Origin: Methylobrevis albus
GTDB lineage: Bacteria; Pseudomonadota; Alphaproteobacteria; Rhizobiales; Pleomorphomonadaceae
Length of the DNA: 64,000 nt
NCBI RefSeq assembly: GCF_015904235.1
Contig: NZ_JADZLT010000049.1
Coordinates: 62,001 to 126,000 of the forward strand
Reading direction: 5' to 3'
This document shows, piece by piece, positions 32,843 to 41,302 of the stretch; positions within the stretch are counted from its first letter, which is position 1; each line of letters begins with the position of its first letter. The position numbers were made by a program, and so were the translations under genes. A model generated the notes under the pieces. That model had not been told where the DNA came from and searched no databases. It saw only the letters and a list, made by a program, of their open reading frames with translations.

Positions 32843-33669
32843 TGCGCATCGACGCCCATCAGCACTACTGGGCGATCGCCCGCGGCGACTATGGCTGGAT
32901 GGGGCCGGCGGTGGCGCCGATCGTGCGCGATTTCGGCCCCGCCGATCTCGCGCCCCACCTCGCCGCCGGCGGCATCGCGGCGACCGTGCTGGTGCAGGCC
33001 GCCGACACGGTGGCCGAGACCGAGTACATGCTGTCGCTCGCCGACGCCGAGCCGTCGATCGCCGCCGTGGTCGGCTGGGTCGACCTCGAGGCCGCCGACG
33101 CCACGGAAACGCTCGCCCGCCTCGCCCGGCACCCCAAGCTGCGCGGCATCCGGCCGATGCTGCAGGACATCGCCGACACCTTCTGGGTCCTGCGTCCGGC
33201 GGTGCTGGAGACGCTGGCCCTGCTCCAGGGTCTCGGGCTTTCCTTCGACGCGCTGATCCAGCCGCGCCACCTGCCGGTGATTGCCGCCCTCGCCGACCGG
33301 CTGCCGGGGCTCGCCATCGTCGTCGACCACGGCGCGAAACCGTTCATCGCCAAGGGCGAGCTCGAACCCTGGGCCGCCGACATCGCCGCGCTCGCCCGGC
33401 GCGCGCACGTCTGCTGCAAGCTCTCCGGCCTCGTCACCGAGGCGGGCGACGACTGGAGCGCCCCGCGGCTCGCGTCCTACGTCGCGACGCTGCTCGCAGC
33501 CTTCGGCCCGGACCGGCTGATGTTCGGCAGCGACTGGCCAGTGGTCAACCTCGCCGGCGGCTACGACGCCTGGCTGGCGACGGCGGAGGCGCTGACGGCG
33601 GGGCTTTCGGAGACGGAGAGGGCGGCGGTGTTCGGCGGGACGGCGGCGCGGTTTTATCGCATCGGGTGA
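32842..33669 (+). CDS. Amidohydrolase-family sugar lactonase (COG3618)
   Basis: A 275-residue metal-dependent hydrolase of the amidohydrolase_2 / L-rhamnono- and L-fuconolactonase group. Metal ligands are seen at the N-terminus (RIDAHQHYW; His6, His8) and the C-terminus (FGSDWP; Asp231), with a central VVDHGAKPFI His. It would open the aldonolactone made by the aldo/keto reductase to give L-galactonate or L-fuconate, the substrate of the dehydrogenase whose stop it overlaps (TGATGC). L-fuconolactonase is the closest known activity; acting on L-galactonolactone is chemically equivalent. Confidence 0.82.
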   Translation: MRIDAHQHYWAIARGDYGWMGPAVAPIVRDFGPADLAPHLAAGGIAATVLVQAADTVAETEYMLSLADAEPSIAAVVGWVDLEAADATETLARLARHPKLRGIRPMLQDIADTFWVLRPAVLETLALLQGLGLSFDALIQPRHLPVIAALADRLPGLAIVVDHGAKPFIAKGELEPWAADIAALARRAHVCCKLSGLVTEAGDDWSAPRLASYVATLLAAFGPDRLMFGSDWPVVNLAGGYDAWLATAEALTAGLSETERAAVFGGTAARFYRIG

Positions 33670-33800
33670 GGACGGGGTGCGCGTTCTGCGGGGGCGGAGC
33701 CATTATGGTGTGATCCGTCGTCGTCCGGGTCCGCGGACGAGCACGACGGATCTTGCAGGCGGGCGCACAGCCGCGCCGCCAGGCTGACAACCCCTCCATC

Positions 33801-33937
33801 GTCATTGCCGGGCTTGACCCGGCAACCCAACGGCGCCGCCGGCCTTTACCGCTATCAACGAGGAACCGCGGGACTATCCGCCCAGCGCGTCTCATGCCGC
33901 ACGGCCATTGGGTCGCCGGGTCAAGCCCGGCGATGAC
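33801..33937. repeat. Inverted pair of the TTGCCGGGCTTGACCCGGCAA-type element
   Basis: Two 29-base arms (33801-33829 and 33909-33937) are near-exact reverse complements, and each is itself a palindrome around GGGCTTGACCC. The 434-base gap between the lactonase and the oxygenase subunit contains little else. Related copies occur at 59375-59403 and 59736-59766. This is a dispersed alphaproteobacterial element that can form RNA hairpins. Confidence 0.82.
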
Positions 33938-34103
33938 GACCGAGAGGCTGGGAAGTTGCGGCCGCAGTGCCTTCACGGCTCTACCGGACAAGCCCTTTGG
34001 CGCTTCGATCCGCACACGATGGCCCGATCGAACCCTTCCGATCCCCTTGCGTCGTCCCCCGCCTTCCCCGCATCATCCCGCAACGCAACAGGAGAGACCC
34101 GGC

Positions 34104-34967
34104 ATGGCGGTGCGGCGGGCGAGGGATCGGGTGGCGCTCGACCTCTGGCAGGTGATTGGGGCGGTGGAGGACGTGCCGGCGACGGGTGCGGCGACCACCG
34201 TGCTGATGGAGGAGACGCTCGCGGTGTCCCGCGGCCCGGCCGGGATCGCGGTCCACCTCCCCGAAACCGGCGAGGCACTGCCGGTGCTCCTGCGCTACGG
34301 CTATGTCTGGACCTCGCTCGGCACGCCGCCGGCCGAGCTGTTCCCGCTGCCCGAATGGGCCGAGCCCGACCGGCGCAATCTCAACGCAGGCACCGTCGGC
34401 GTGCACGTCTCGGCGCCGCGGGCGATCGAGAACTTCCTCGACATGGCGCATTTTCCCTATGTCCACACCGGCATTCTCGGCGCCGAGCCGCACACCGAGG
34501 TCGAGGACTACGACGTCGAGGTGTCGGACAGCCGCGACGAGGTGCTGGCGACGCGCTGCCGCTTCTGGCAGCCGATGGCGGCGACGACGGCGACCGGGGC
34601 GATCATGGCCGACTACGTCTACCGCGTGCCGCACCCCTATTGCGCCGTGCTCTACAAGACCTGCCCGGCCGAGCCGCACCGCCGCGACGTGATCGGCATC
34701 CTGCTGCAGCCGGTGAGCGAGGAGCGCGTGCGCGCCCACCTGATGCTGTCGCTGATCGACCACGACAACCCGGACACCGTGCTGCGCCGCTTCCAGCAGA
34801 CGATCTTCGGCCAGGACAAGCCGATCCTCGAGAACCAGGTGCCGAAGAAATTGCCGCTCGACCCGCGCGCCGAGACGCCGATCCGCGCCGACAAGTCGGC
34901 CGTCGCCTATCGCCGCTGGCTGCGCCAGAAGGGCCTCACCTACGGCACCATCCCGGCCGCCGCCTGA
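34104..34967 (+). CDS. Ring-hydroxylating oxygenase alpha subunit lacking the Rieske cluster site
   Basis: A 287-residue protein with the mononuclear iron catalytic domain of Rieske non-heme oxygenases (vanillate demethylase type). NFLDMAHFPYVH supplies His116 and His121, and Asp113 is the conserved electron-bridging Asp. GQDKPILENQ supplies Asp238 as likely third ligand. The N-terminus keeps early strands of a Rieske fold (WQVIGAVEDVP, TLAVSRGPAGI) but jumps directly to RYGYVWTSLG: the CxH and CxxH cluster loops, normally about 70 residues, are absent. The start is set by AGGAGA nine bases upstream. The missing cluster is encoded in the next gene, 40 bases on. Substrate unknown. Confidence 0.85.
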   Translation: MAVRRARDRVALDLWQVIGAVEDVPATGAATTVLMEETLAVSRGPAGIAVHLPETGEALPVLLRYGYVWTSLGTPPAELFPLPEWAEPDRRNLNAGTVGVHVSAPRAIENFLDMAHFPYVHTGILGAEPHTEVEDYDVEVSDSRDEVLATRCRFWQPMAATTATGAIMADYVYRVPHPYCAVLYKTCPAEPHRRDVIGILLQPVSEERVRAHLMLSLIDHDNPDTVLRRFQQTIFGQDKPILENQVPKKLPLDPRAETPIRADKSAVAYRRWLRQKGLTYGTIPAAA

Positions 34968-35007
34968 TGCCGCCCCGCCCCGACCGTCTTGCCGTTTCAG
35001 GACCGAC

Positions 35008-36771
35008 ATGAGCGAAGCAATCCCCGGCGCCGGCTGGCACCCGATCGCCTCCGGCAGCGACCTCGCCTACCGCCACGTCTTCCACGGCGCGCTGGCGGGG
35101 CGCGAGGTCGCCGTCTGGCGCGCCGACGACGACCACGTCAACGTCTGGGAAAACCGCTGCCTGCACCGCGGGGTGAAACTCTCGATCGGCGTCAACGAAG
35201 GCTTCGAGCTGAAGTGCCAGTATCACGGCTGGCGCTATGCCAACCGCACCTCGGCCTGCACCTATATCCCCGCCCATCCCGCCGACGCGCCGGCGCGCAC
35301 CATCGCCAACCGCACCTTCCCGGCCGCCGAGCGCTACGGCCTCGTCTGGTCCGGCGAGGCGGCGACCGGCGTGCCGGAGATTCCGGGCCTTGCCGACGCC
35401 GACGCCTTCCCGCTGCGCCCGCTTCCCGTCGATGCACCAGCGGCGTTCGTCGCCGAGCGGCTGGCAGCAGCCGCGGAGGCGATCGGGACGGGCCGCGCGG
35501 CGCGGCGGATCGGCGACCTCGCGCTCGCATTCACGGCGGGCGTGCCCGGCAGCGACGACCCGGTCGCGATCACCGTCCTCGTGCAGCCGCTCGCCGCCGG
35601 CCGCGCGGTGATCCGGGCGCTGCGGCACGGCCGGCCGACCGCGGACGCCGAACTCGAGGTGCTGCGGCACTGGAACGGCGTGCTGACGGCGCTGCGGGAC
35701 GCGATCGAGGCGGCCGCCGCAACGCTCGCCCCCGCCGCGCCCGACGCGGCGCCGATCGAGCCGCTGCCGGCGGAACTGGCCGACCTGCCGCCCGCGGCCG
35801 CCTTCGGCCGGCGGCCGGCGCTCACGATGCGCATAGCGGAGAAGCAGCCGGCCGGCGATGGCGTGGCGCTGTTCCGGCTCGAACCGCGGGACGGCGTGCT
35901 GCCCGGCTTCCAGCCCGGCGCCCACATCGACGTGCACCTGCCGAACGGCCTCGTCCGGCAATATTCGCTGCTGAACGGTCCGGCGGAGACGACGGCCTAC
36001 CTGATCGCGGTGAAGCGCGAGCCGCAATCGCGCGGCGGCTCGGCGGCGCTGCACGAGACCCTGCGCGTCGGCGACCTCGTCGCCTTGTCGGAGCCGCGCA
36101 ACAATTTCCCGCTGCGCCGCGACGCCGGCGCGACGCTGTTCCTCGCCGGCGGCATCGGGGTGACGCCGCTGATTGCCATGGCGAAGACGCTGGCGCTCGG
36201 CGGCCGGCCGTTCGCCTTCCACGCCTTCGCCCGCGACGCCGCCCGGCTGCCGCTCGGCGCCGAGCTCGGCCGGCTCGGATCGGCGTTCCGGCCGCAGCTC
36301 GGGCTCGATGCGGAGGCGCGCAGTGCGGCGATTTCCGGGCTGCTCGCCGGCGGATCGGTGGGGGGCACCGGCGGCCGGCATCTCTACGTCTGCGGCCCGG
36401 CCGGCTTCATCGAGCTGGTACGCGCGCAGGCCGCCGCCGCCGGCTGGGCCGAGGCGGCGGTGCATTTCGAATATTTCGCCAACGCCCGCCCGCTCGATCG
36501 CTCGCAAGGGTTCGAGCTCGCCCTGTCGCGCTCCTGCCTGACACTGGCGGTGGCGCCGGGCGAGACCATCGTGGAAGCGGTGCGCGCGGCCGGCGTCGAC
36601 ATCGCCACCTCCTGCGAACAGGGCGCCTGCGGCACCTGCCTTGCCACCGTGCTGGACGGCGCGCCCGACCATCAGGACGTCTACCTGACCCCGTCGGAGA
36701 AGGCGGCGGGGCGCAGCATCGTCACTTGCGTGTCGCGAGCCCGCTCGGCGCGGCTGGTGCTCGATCTCTGA
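35008..36771 (+). CDS. Rieske - flavin/NAD reductase - ferredoxin fusion protein
   Basis: A 587-residue electron-transfer protein. Residues about 8-120 are a Rieske domain with intact ligands Cys51, His53, Cys70 and His73 (CLHRG, CQYHGW). Residues about 120-265 are unassigned; VLVQPLAAGRAVIRALRHG and LRHWNGVLTALRD resemble the end of an oxygenase catalytic domain, as if it were a shrunken remnant. Then comes a phthalate-dioxygenase-reductase/VanB-like flavin part (about 270-375; RQYSL at 317-321) and NAD part (LFLAGGIGVTPLIAM, YVCGP). The last ~85 residues are a plant-type [2Fe-2S] ferredoxin (Cys536, 541, 544, 574). It probably carries electrons from NAD(P)H all the way to the partner oxygenase. 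Confidence 0.88.
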   Translation: MSEAIPGAGWHPIASGSDLAYRHVFHGALAGREVAVWRADDDHVNVWENRCLHRGVKLSIGVNEGFELKCQYHGWRYANRTSACTYIPAHPADAPARTIANRTFPAAERYGLVWSGEAATGVPEIPGLADADAFPLRPLPVDAPAAFVAERLAAAAEAIGTGRAARRIGDLALAFTAGVPGSDDPVAITVLVQPLAAGRAVIRALRHGRPTADAELEVLRHWNGVLTALRDAIEAAAATLAPAAPDAAPIEPLPAELADLPPAAAFGRRPALTMRIAEKQPAGDGVALFRLEPRDGVLPGFQPGAHIDVHLPNGLVRQYSLLNGPAETTAYLIAVKREPQSRGGSAALHETLRVGDLVALSEPRNNFPLRRDAGATLFLAGGIGVTPLIAMAKTLALGGRPFAFHAFARDAARLPLGAELGRLGSAFRPQLGLDAEARSAAISGLLAGGSVGGTGGRHLYVCGPAGFIELVRAQAAAAGWAEAAVHFEYFANARPLDRSQGFELALSRSCLTLAVAPGETIVEAVRAAGVDIATSCEQGACGTCLATVLDGAPDHQDVYLTPSEKAAGRSIVTCVSRARSARLVLDL

Positions 36772-36923
36772 CCGCTGGCCCCCCGCGATGAATTCTTCGT
36801 CATGCCGCCGCCGTGGACCCTGATTTCCCGCGGTCTCCGCCATAATCTCATCGTGATGACGGTGGAGCTTGGCTCCGGCAGGGCCGTGGTGCCCTCGGCC
36901 GGGTTTGCATCCCGCCCGCGAAG

Positions 36924-38894
36924 ATGAAACGCTCGAGGCTCCGACCCTTCGTGGCCGGACCTTGCAACTGGGGAGGCGTGCTGGTGGCTGTTTCGGGTCT
37001 TCGTCGCTTGATCGTGTTCGGGCCGGCGCTCGCGCTGATGGTCTCGAGCCTTGCGAACGCGCAGGAAGCGCCGGCGCCGGCGGAGGCGGCCCCGACCGCT
37101 GCCGAGGGCGAATGGCGCCACGCCTCGTCGCTCGTCGGTACGCCGAAGTATCCGGCCGACTTTCCGCATTTCGACTACGTGAACCCCGACGCGCCGAAGG
37201 GTGGCGTCGTGCGGCTCTCGGTCAACGGCGGCTTCGATTCGATGAACATCATCCTGCCGCGGGGCGATGCGGCGGCGGGGCTCGGCAACATCTACGAGAC
37301 GCTGATGACCAGCGCCATGGACGAGATCTCGACCGAATACGGCCTGCTCGCCGAAAGCCTCAAGGTGCCGGACGACATCTCCTCCGTCACCTACCGGCTG
37401 CGCGCCGAGGCACGCTGGCACGACGGCGAGCCGGTCACGCCCGAGGACGTCGTCTGGTCGTTCGAGAAGCTGAAGGAGCTGAGCCCGAGCCAGCGCTTCT
37501 ACTACCAGCACGTCGTCGCCGCCGAGATCACCGGCGAGCGCGAGGTCACCTTCCGCTTCGACGAGACCGGCAACCGCGAGCTGCCGCAGATCGTCGGCCA
37601 GCTCCTCGTGCTGCCGAAGCACTGGTGGGAGGGGATGGGCCCGAACGGCGCGACGCGCAACATCGCCGAGACCACGCTGGAGGCCCCGCTCGGCTCCGGC
37701 CCCTACCGGATCGACCGCATCGTGCCCGGCCGCACCGTGGCGCTGAAGCGGGTTCCGGACCACTGGGGCAAGGACCTGCCGGTCTACGTCGGCACCAACA
37801 ACTTCGACGAGATCCGCTACGAGTATTTCCGCGACGGCACCGTCGAGCTCGAGGCCTTCAAGGCCGACCAGTACGACTGGCGCATCGAGTCGACGGCGAA
37901 GGACTGGGCGACCGCCTACGACTTCCCCGCCGTGCGCGACGGCCGGGTGATCAAGGCCGAGTTCGAGGAGCCCTACCGCTCGTCCGGCCTGATGGTCGGC
38001 TTCGTGCCCAACGTGCGGCGCGAGCTGTTCCAGGACATCCGCGTGCGCGAGGCGCTGAACCTCGCACTCAACTTCGAGGAAATGAACCGCACCACCTTCT
38101 TCGGCGCCTATGAGCGGATCAGCAGCTATTTCTTCGGCCTGCCGTTCGCGTCGAAGGGCCTGCCGCAAGGCAAGGAACTCGAAATCCTCGAGAGCGTCCG
38201 GGATCAGGTGCCCGAGAGCGTGTTCACCGCCGAGTACAAGAACCCGGTCGTCGCCAACCCGACCGATCACCGCGCCAACCTGCGCGCGGCGCTGCAACTG
38301 CTCACCGACGCGGGCTTTGCGCTGCAGGGCGGCAAGCTGATCAACACCAAGACCAGCCGCCCGGTGAGCTTCGAGTTCCTGCTCAACGGCCCGGCCTTCG
38401 AGCGCGTCGCCACCCGCTATCAGGCCGACCTCAAGCTGATCGGCATCGACCTCAGGATCCGCGTCGTCGAGAGCTCGCAATACGTCAACCGCCTGCGCGC
38501 CCGCGACTTCGACGTGATCTACACCGGCTGGCCCGAAAGCTACTCGCCGGGCAACGAGCAGCTCGACTTCTTCGGCTCCGAGGCCGCCGACCGCGAGGCC
38601 TCGCGCAACTGGGGCGGCATCAAGGATCCGGCGGTCGACGCGCTGATCCGCCGCGTCATCCAGGCGCCCGACCGCGAGACGCTGGAAGCCGCCGTCGCCG
38701 CGCTCGACCGGGTGCTGCTCGCGAACCACTACGTCGTGCCCGGCTGGACCCTGCGCAAGGCGCGCGTCGCCTACTGGGATCGCTTCGGCCGCCCGGACGC
38801 CCTGCCCGAATACAACATCGGCTTCCCCGAGATCTGGTGGGCGAAGACCGACGGCAAGGCCAAGGAGCCCCCGCCCCCGCCGCCGGTGGAGTGA
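36924..38894 (+). CDS. Extracellular solute-binding protein family 5, YejA-like
   Basis: A 656-residue periplasmic peptide-type binding protein. The hydrophobic signal segment (LRRLIVFGPALALMVSSLANA) is preceded by an unusually long N-terminal tail, so a start further in is possible. The mature start matches YejA: GTPKYPADFPHFDYVNPDAP. WHDGEPVTPEDVVWSFEKL and SGPYRIDRIVPGRTVALKR are typical of the family, and IYTGWPESYSPGNEQLDFFGS is close to YejA. YejA works with YejBEF in uptake of peptides and microcin C-like compounds; no such permease or ATPase follows, and a repeat-rich gap ends the unit. Ends in a Pro-rich tail. Confidence 0.88.
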   Translation: MKRSRLRPFVAGPCNWGGVLVAVSGLRRLIVFGPALALMVSSLANAQEAPAPAEAAPTAAEGEWRHASSLVGTPKYPADFPHFDYVNPDAPKGGVVRLSVNGGFDSMNIILPRGDAAAGLGNIYETLMTSAMDEISTEYGLLAESLKVPDDISSVTYRLRAEARWHDGEPVTPEDVVWSFEKLKELSPSQRFYYQHVVAAEITGEREVTFRFDETGNRELPQIVGQLLVLPKHWWEGMGPNGATRNIAETTLEAPLGSGPYRIDRIVPGRTVALKRVPDHWGKDLPVYVGTNNFDEIRYEYFRDGTVELEAFKADQYDWRIESTAKDWATAYDFPAVRDGRVIKAEFEEPYRSSGLMVGFVPNVRRELFQDIRVREALNLALNFEEMNRTTFFGAYERISSYFFGLPFASKGLPQGKELEILESVRDQVPESVFTAEYKNPVVANPTDHRANLRAALQLLTDAGFALQGGKLINTKTSRPVSFEFLLNGPAFERVATRYQADLKLIGIDLRIRVVESSQYVNRLRARDFDVIYTGWPESYSPGNEQLDFFGSEAADREASRNWGGIKDPAVDALIRRVIQAPDRETLEAAVAALDRVLLANHYVVPGWTLRKARVAYWDRFGRPDALPEYNIGFPEIWWAKTDGKAKEPPPPPPVE

Positions 38895-39022
38895 GGGAGA
38901 GGGCGCCTCGCGCACGGGGGCGTTCCTCGCCGGGGCCGATACGGCGTCGATCACCGGGCAGGCGGTGGATTGGGATGGCAGGTCGACCCTGTCGTGCAGG
39001 GGCGTCCGGGCTGTGCGGCCAG

Positions 39023-39166
39023 TCCCCCCCTCCCTGACCCTCCCCCTCGAGGGGGGAGGGGATTGTTGGCTTTGCGCAAATGAACTCCGACTTCGCAGCG
39101 GCACTCCCGACTCTCTGACTACCCGTCCCCTCCCCCCTCGAGGGGGAGGGTCAGGGAGGGGGGGAC
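39023..39166. repeat. 40-bp inverted repeat with CTCGAG centres
   Basis: Arms 39023-39062 and 39126-39166 are almost exact reverse complements, each CT/GA-rich with a CTCGAG centre and CCCTGACCCTCC segment. It begins about 130 bases after the YejA-like stop, in a 764-base gap without genes, and may act as a transcription end. A run of eleven C (39197-39207) lies just beyond. Confidence 0.8.
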
Positions 39167-39352
39167 CATCCGCGGATCCCCGCGCTCTCGGCGACGCCCC
39201 CCCCCCCGAACGCCCGATGCATCGCCTGTGAGCGGGGGACGGGCGCCGAACGAGGGTGATGGATCGCCCGCTGTGGCTCCGGACGGCGCCGGTCGGTCGG
39301 GATCAACCTCTTGCGGTCCCGCCTTGCAAACGGAGACGGCCGGTGCGCCCGG

Positions 39353-39484
39353 CCTCGTCCTTCGAGACGGGCCTGACGGCCCTCCTCAGGATGAGGCCTC
39401 CTCAATTTCCGTTTTTATTGCAAGCCTTTATCCTTTTCCCTCATCCTGAGGAAGCCGCGTAGCGGCTGTCTCGAAGGGCGAGGG
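39353..39484. repeat. Dispersed inverted repeat, copy 1 (CTCATCCTGAGGA type)
   Basis: Arms 39353-39398 and 39438-39484 pair imperfectly (CCTCGTCCTTCGAGACGG with its complement; CCTCAGGATGAGG with CCTCATCCTGAGG). The whole block, with about 150 bases of flank, is repeated at 59537-59670 in the same orientation. It holds no gene. Such elements are widespread in Hyphomicrobiales genomes. Confidence 0.85.
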
Positions 39485-39555
39485 AAAAGCCGGGGCGTGG
39501 CGATCCAGCGCCCTCTCCCCCACCGTTCAGCCCACGCGATTTTCCCCATCCCCCG

Positions 39556-39595
39556 TTGACAGCACCGCCCGGCTCGGCAAATTATCAACCGATAA
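39556..39595 (+). promoter_or_regulatory. Promoter and operator of the CMD/cyclase genes
   Basis: TTGACA (39556-39561) and, 18 bases on, AATTAT (39580-39585) form a good sigma-70-like promoter. TTATC (39582-39586), four bases, then GATAA (39591-39595) is a perfect inverted repeat overlapping the -10. The 40 bases are strikingly AT-rich for this genome. The spacing suits a GntR-type repressor. Confidence 0.62.
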
Positions 39596-39658
39596 ACAAA
39601 TCGCCTCGCATCGCGGGAGCGAGTGCCGCCGATGCGCGGCCGATCGGAGGAAAGCCGC

Positions 39659-40207
39659 ATGACCCGTCCGCCCGTCCTCGATGAGGCTGCGCTTAACCCC
39701 GAGCAGAAGCGCGTGCACGACGAGATCCTGTCGGGGCCGCGCGGCATCGTCGAAGGGCCGCTCCGGGTCTGGCTGATGAGCCCGAAGCTCGCCGACCGGG
39801 CGCAGGCGCTGGGCGCCTTCTGCCGCTATGACACCAAGCTGCCGCCGCGGCTGTCGGAACTCGCGATCCTCGTCACCGGCGCCTTCTGGAAGGCCGGTTT
39901 CGAATGGGCGGTGCATTGCCCGATCGCGCTGAAAGCCGGTGTCGATCCGGCCGTCGCCGAGGCGATCCGCACCGGCGCCGAGCCGGTGTTCACGGCCGAG
40001 GACGACGCGGTGGTCTATGCCTTCGCGCGCGAACTGCACACGACGCGCCAGGTGACGAATGCCACCTACGACCGCGCCATCGCGGCGCTGGGGCTCGAGA
40101 CGACGGTCGAGCTCGTCGGGGTGCTCGGCTACTACACGCTGATCTCGATGACGATCAACGCGTTCCACGTGCCGCTGCCCGAGGGCGCGCCGGATCCCTT
40201 CGCCTGA
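39659..40207 (+). CDS. Carboxymuconolactone decarboxylase (CMD)-family protein
   Basis: A 182-residue all-helical protein of the AhpD/CMD family. The start at 39659 is fixed by GGAGGAAA. The active-site region reads RLSELAILVTGAFWKAGFEWAVHCPIALKAGV: the Glu and His of the family are there, but the CxxC pair of peroxidase-type AhpD is not, so a thiol peroxidase role is unlikely. YDTKLPPRLSELAIL and GYYTLISMTINAF are typical of the branch annotated as 4-carboxymuconolactone decarboxylase-like. It is followed by a cyclase-family hydrolase after 105 bases, likely the same transcript. Reaction unknown. Confidence 0.86.
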   Translation: MTRPPVLDEAALNPEQKRVHDEILSGPRGIVEGPLRVWLMSPKLADRAQALGAFCRYDTKLPPRLSELAILVTGAFWKAGFEWAVHCPIALKAGVDPAVAEAIRTGAEPVFTAEDDAVVYAFARELHTTRQVTNATYDRAIAALGLETTVELVGVLGYYTLISMTINAFHVPLPEGAPDPFA

Positions 40208-40312
40208 TCCGGGCCGCATCGCCCCGCTCAAGCCGCTTCGCCTGAACCAGACGACAATCCGGGCCGGCCGCACGGCGGTCAGAAGCCCGGGCCGCAACGG
40301 GAGGACAGTTCC

Positions 40313-41266
40313 ATGGACATCAAGGTCGGCACGGACGCGATCGCCGAGGCCTCGCGCAAGCTCTCCAACTGGGGCCGCTGGGGCGAGGACGATCACAGCG
40401 GCACGCTCAACTTCGTCGAGCCGCAGCATATCGTCGAGGCGGCGAAGCTGATCCGCAAGGGCAAGGCCTTCGCGCTCGGCATTCCGCTCGATTCGAAAGG
40501 CCCGCAGAACGGCCTGTTCGGCGGCCGCTTCAACCCGATCCACCAGATGCTGGCGACCGGCACCGACGCCGTCGCCGGCAATCAGGACTGGAACGGCCTG
40601 CGCTACGCCGACGACACGCTGAACCTCTGCGTCCAGGGCGCGACGCACTGGGATGCGCTCGGCCACATCTTCTACGAGGACAAGGCCTACAACGGCCACG
40701 ACGCCCGGCTGATCGATTCGCGCGGCCTCGGCGTGCTCGGCATCGAGCACTCGCGCGACAAGATGAACGGCCGCGGCGTGCTGCTCGACATCGCCCGCTT
40801 CAAGGGCGTCGACTATCTCGAAGACGGCTACGGCATCTCCAACGCCGAACTCGACGCCTGCGCCGCGGCGCAAGGGGTGGAGATCCGCCGCGCCGACTTC
40901 GTCATCGTGCGCACCGGCCAGATGGAACAGCGCCTGAAGACCGGCGACTGGGGCGGCTATGCCGGCGGCGATGCGCCGGGCGTCAAGTTCGAGAACTGCT
41001 ACTGGTGCCACGAGAAGGAGATCGCCGCGATCTGCTCCGACACCTGGGGCGTCGAGGTGCGGCCGAACGAGACCGGCGAGGCGAACCAGCCGTGGCACTG
41101 GGTGGTGATCCCGGCGATGGGCCTCTGCATGGGCGAGATCTTCTACCTGAAGGAACTCGCCGAGGACTGCGCCGCCGACGGCATCTACGAGTTCTTCTTC
41201 TGCGGCCCGCCGCTGGTGATCACGGGCGGCACCGGCTCGCCGATTAACCCGCAGGCGATCAAGTAA
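40313..41266 (+). CDS. Cyclase-family metal-dependent hydrolase (COG1878)
   Basis: A 317-residue protein of the putative cyclase / kynurenine formamidase-like family. The metal motif is NLCVQGATHWDALGHIFYED, a variant of HxGTHxDxPxH in which the first His is absent or replaced. Further marks are GRGVLLDIARFKGVDYLEDG and DFVIVRTGQME. Members open lactam, lactone or formamide bonds, often in aromatic-compound or furanone breakdown. GGGAGGAC lies before the ATG. Together with the CMD protein and the shared promoter it suggests a small ring-opening module. The window shows no other step of that pathway nearby, unless the oxygenase at 34-37 kb takes part. Confidence 0.83.
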   Translation: MDIKVGTDAIAEASRKLSNWGRWGEDDHSGTLNFVEPQHIVEAAKLIRKGKAFALGIPLDSKGPQNGLFGGRFNPIHQMLATGTDAVAGNQDWNGLRYADDTLNLCVQGATHWDALGHIFYEDKAYNGHDARLIDSRGLGVLGIEHSRDKMNGRGVLLDIARFKGVDYLEDGYGISNAELDACAAAQGVEIRRADFVIVRTGQMEQRLKTGDWGGYAGGDAPGVKFENCYWCHEKEIAAICSDTWGVEVRPNETGEANQPWHWVVIPAMGLCMGEIFYLKELAEDCAADGIYEFFFCGPPLVITGGTGSPINPQAIK

Positions 41267-41302
41267 GCCGGCAGCCGGCGGCGCGCCGGCATGCTATCGA
41301 AC

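Noticed and set aside
34104..34967. Calling the oxygenase subunit a pseudogene because its Rieske site is missing
   Set aside because: The frame is open, iron ligands and bridging Asp are kept, a good ribosome-binding site is present, and the missing domain is encoded in the next gene.
39197..39207. Run of eleven C as a possible phase-variation tract
   Set aside because: It lies in a gene-free gap about 450 bases from the nearest start and in no promoter; it could also be a sequencing-length artefact.
39001..39500. CRISPR-like repetition
   Set aside because: Only paired inverted repeats are present, without regular direct repeats, spacers or cas genes.
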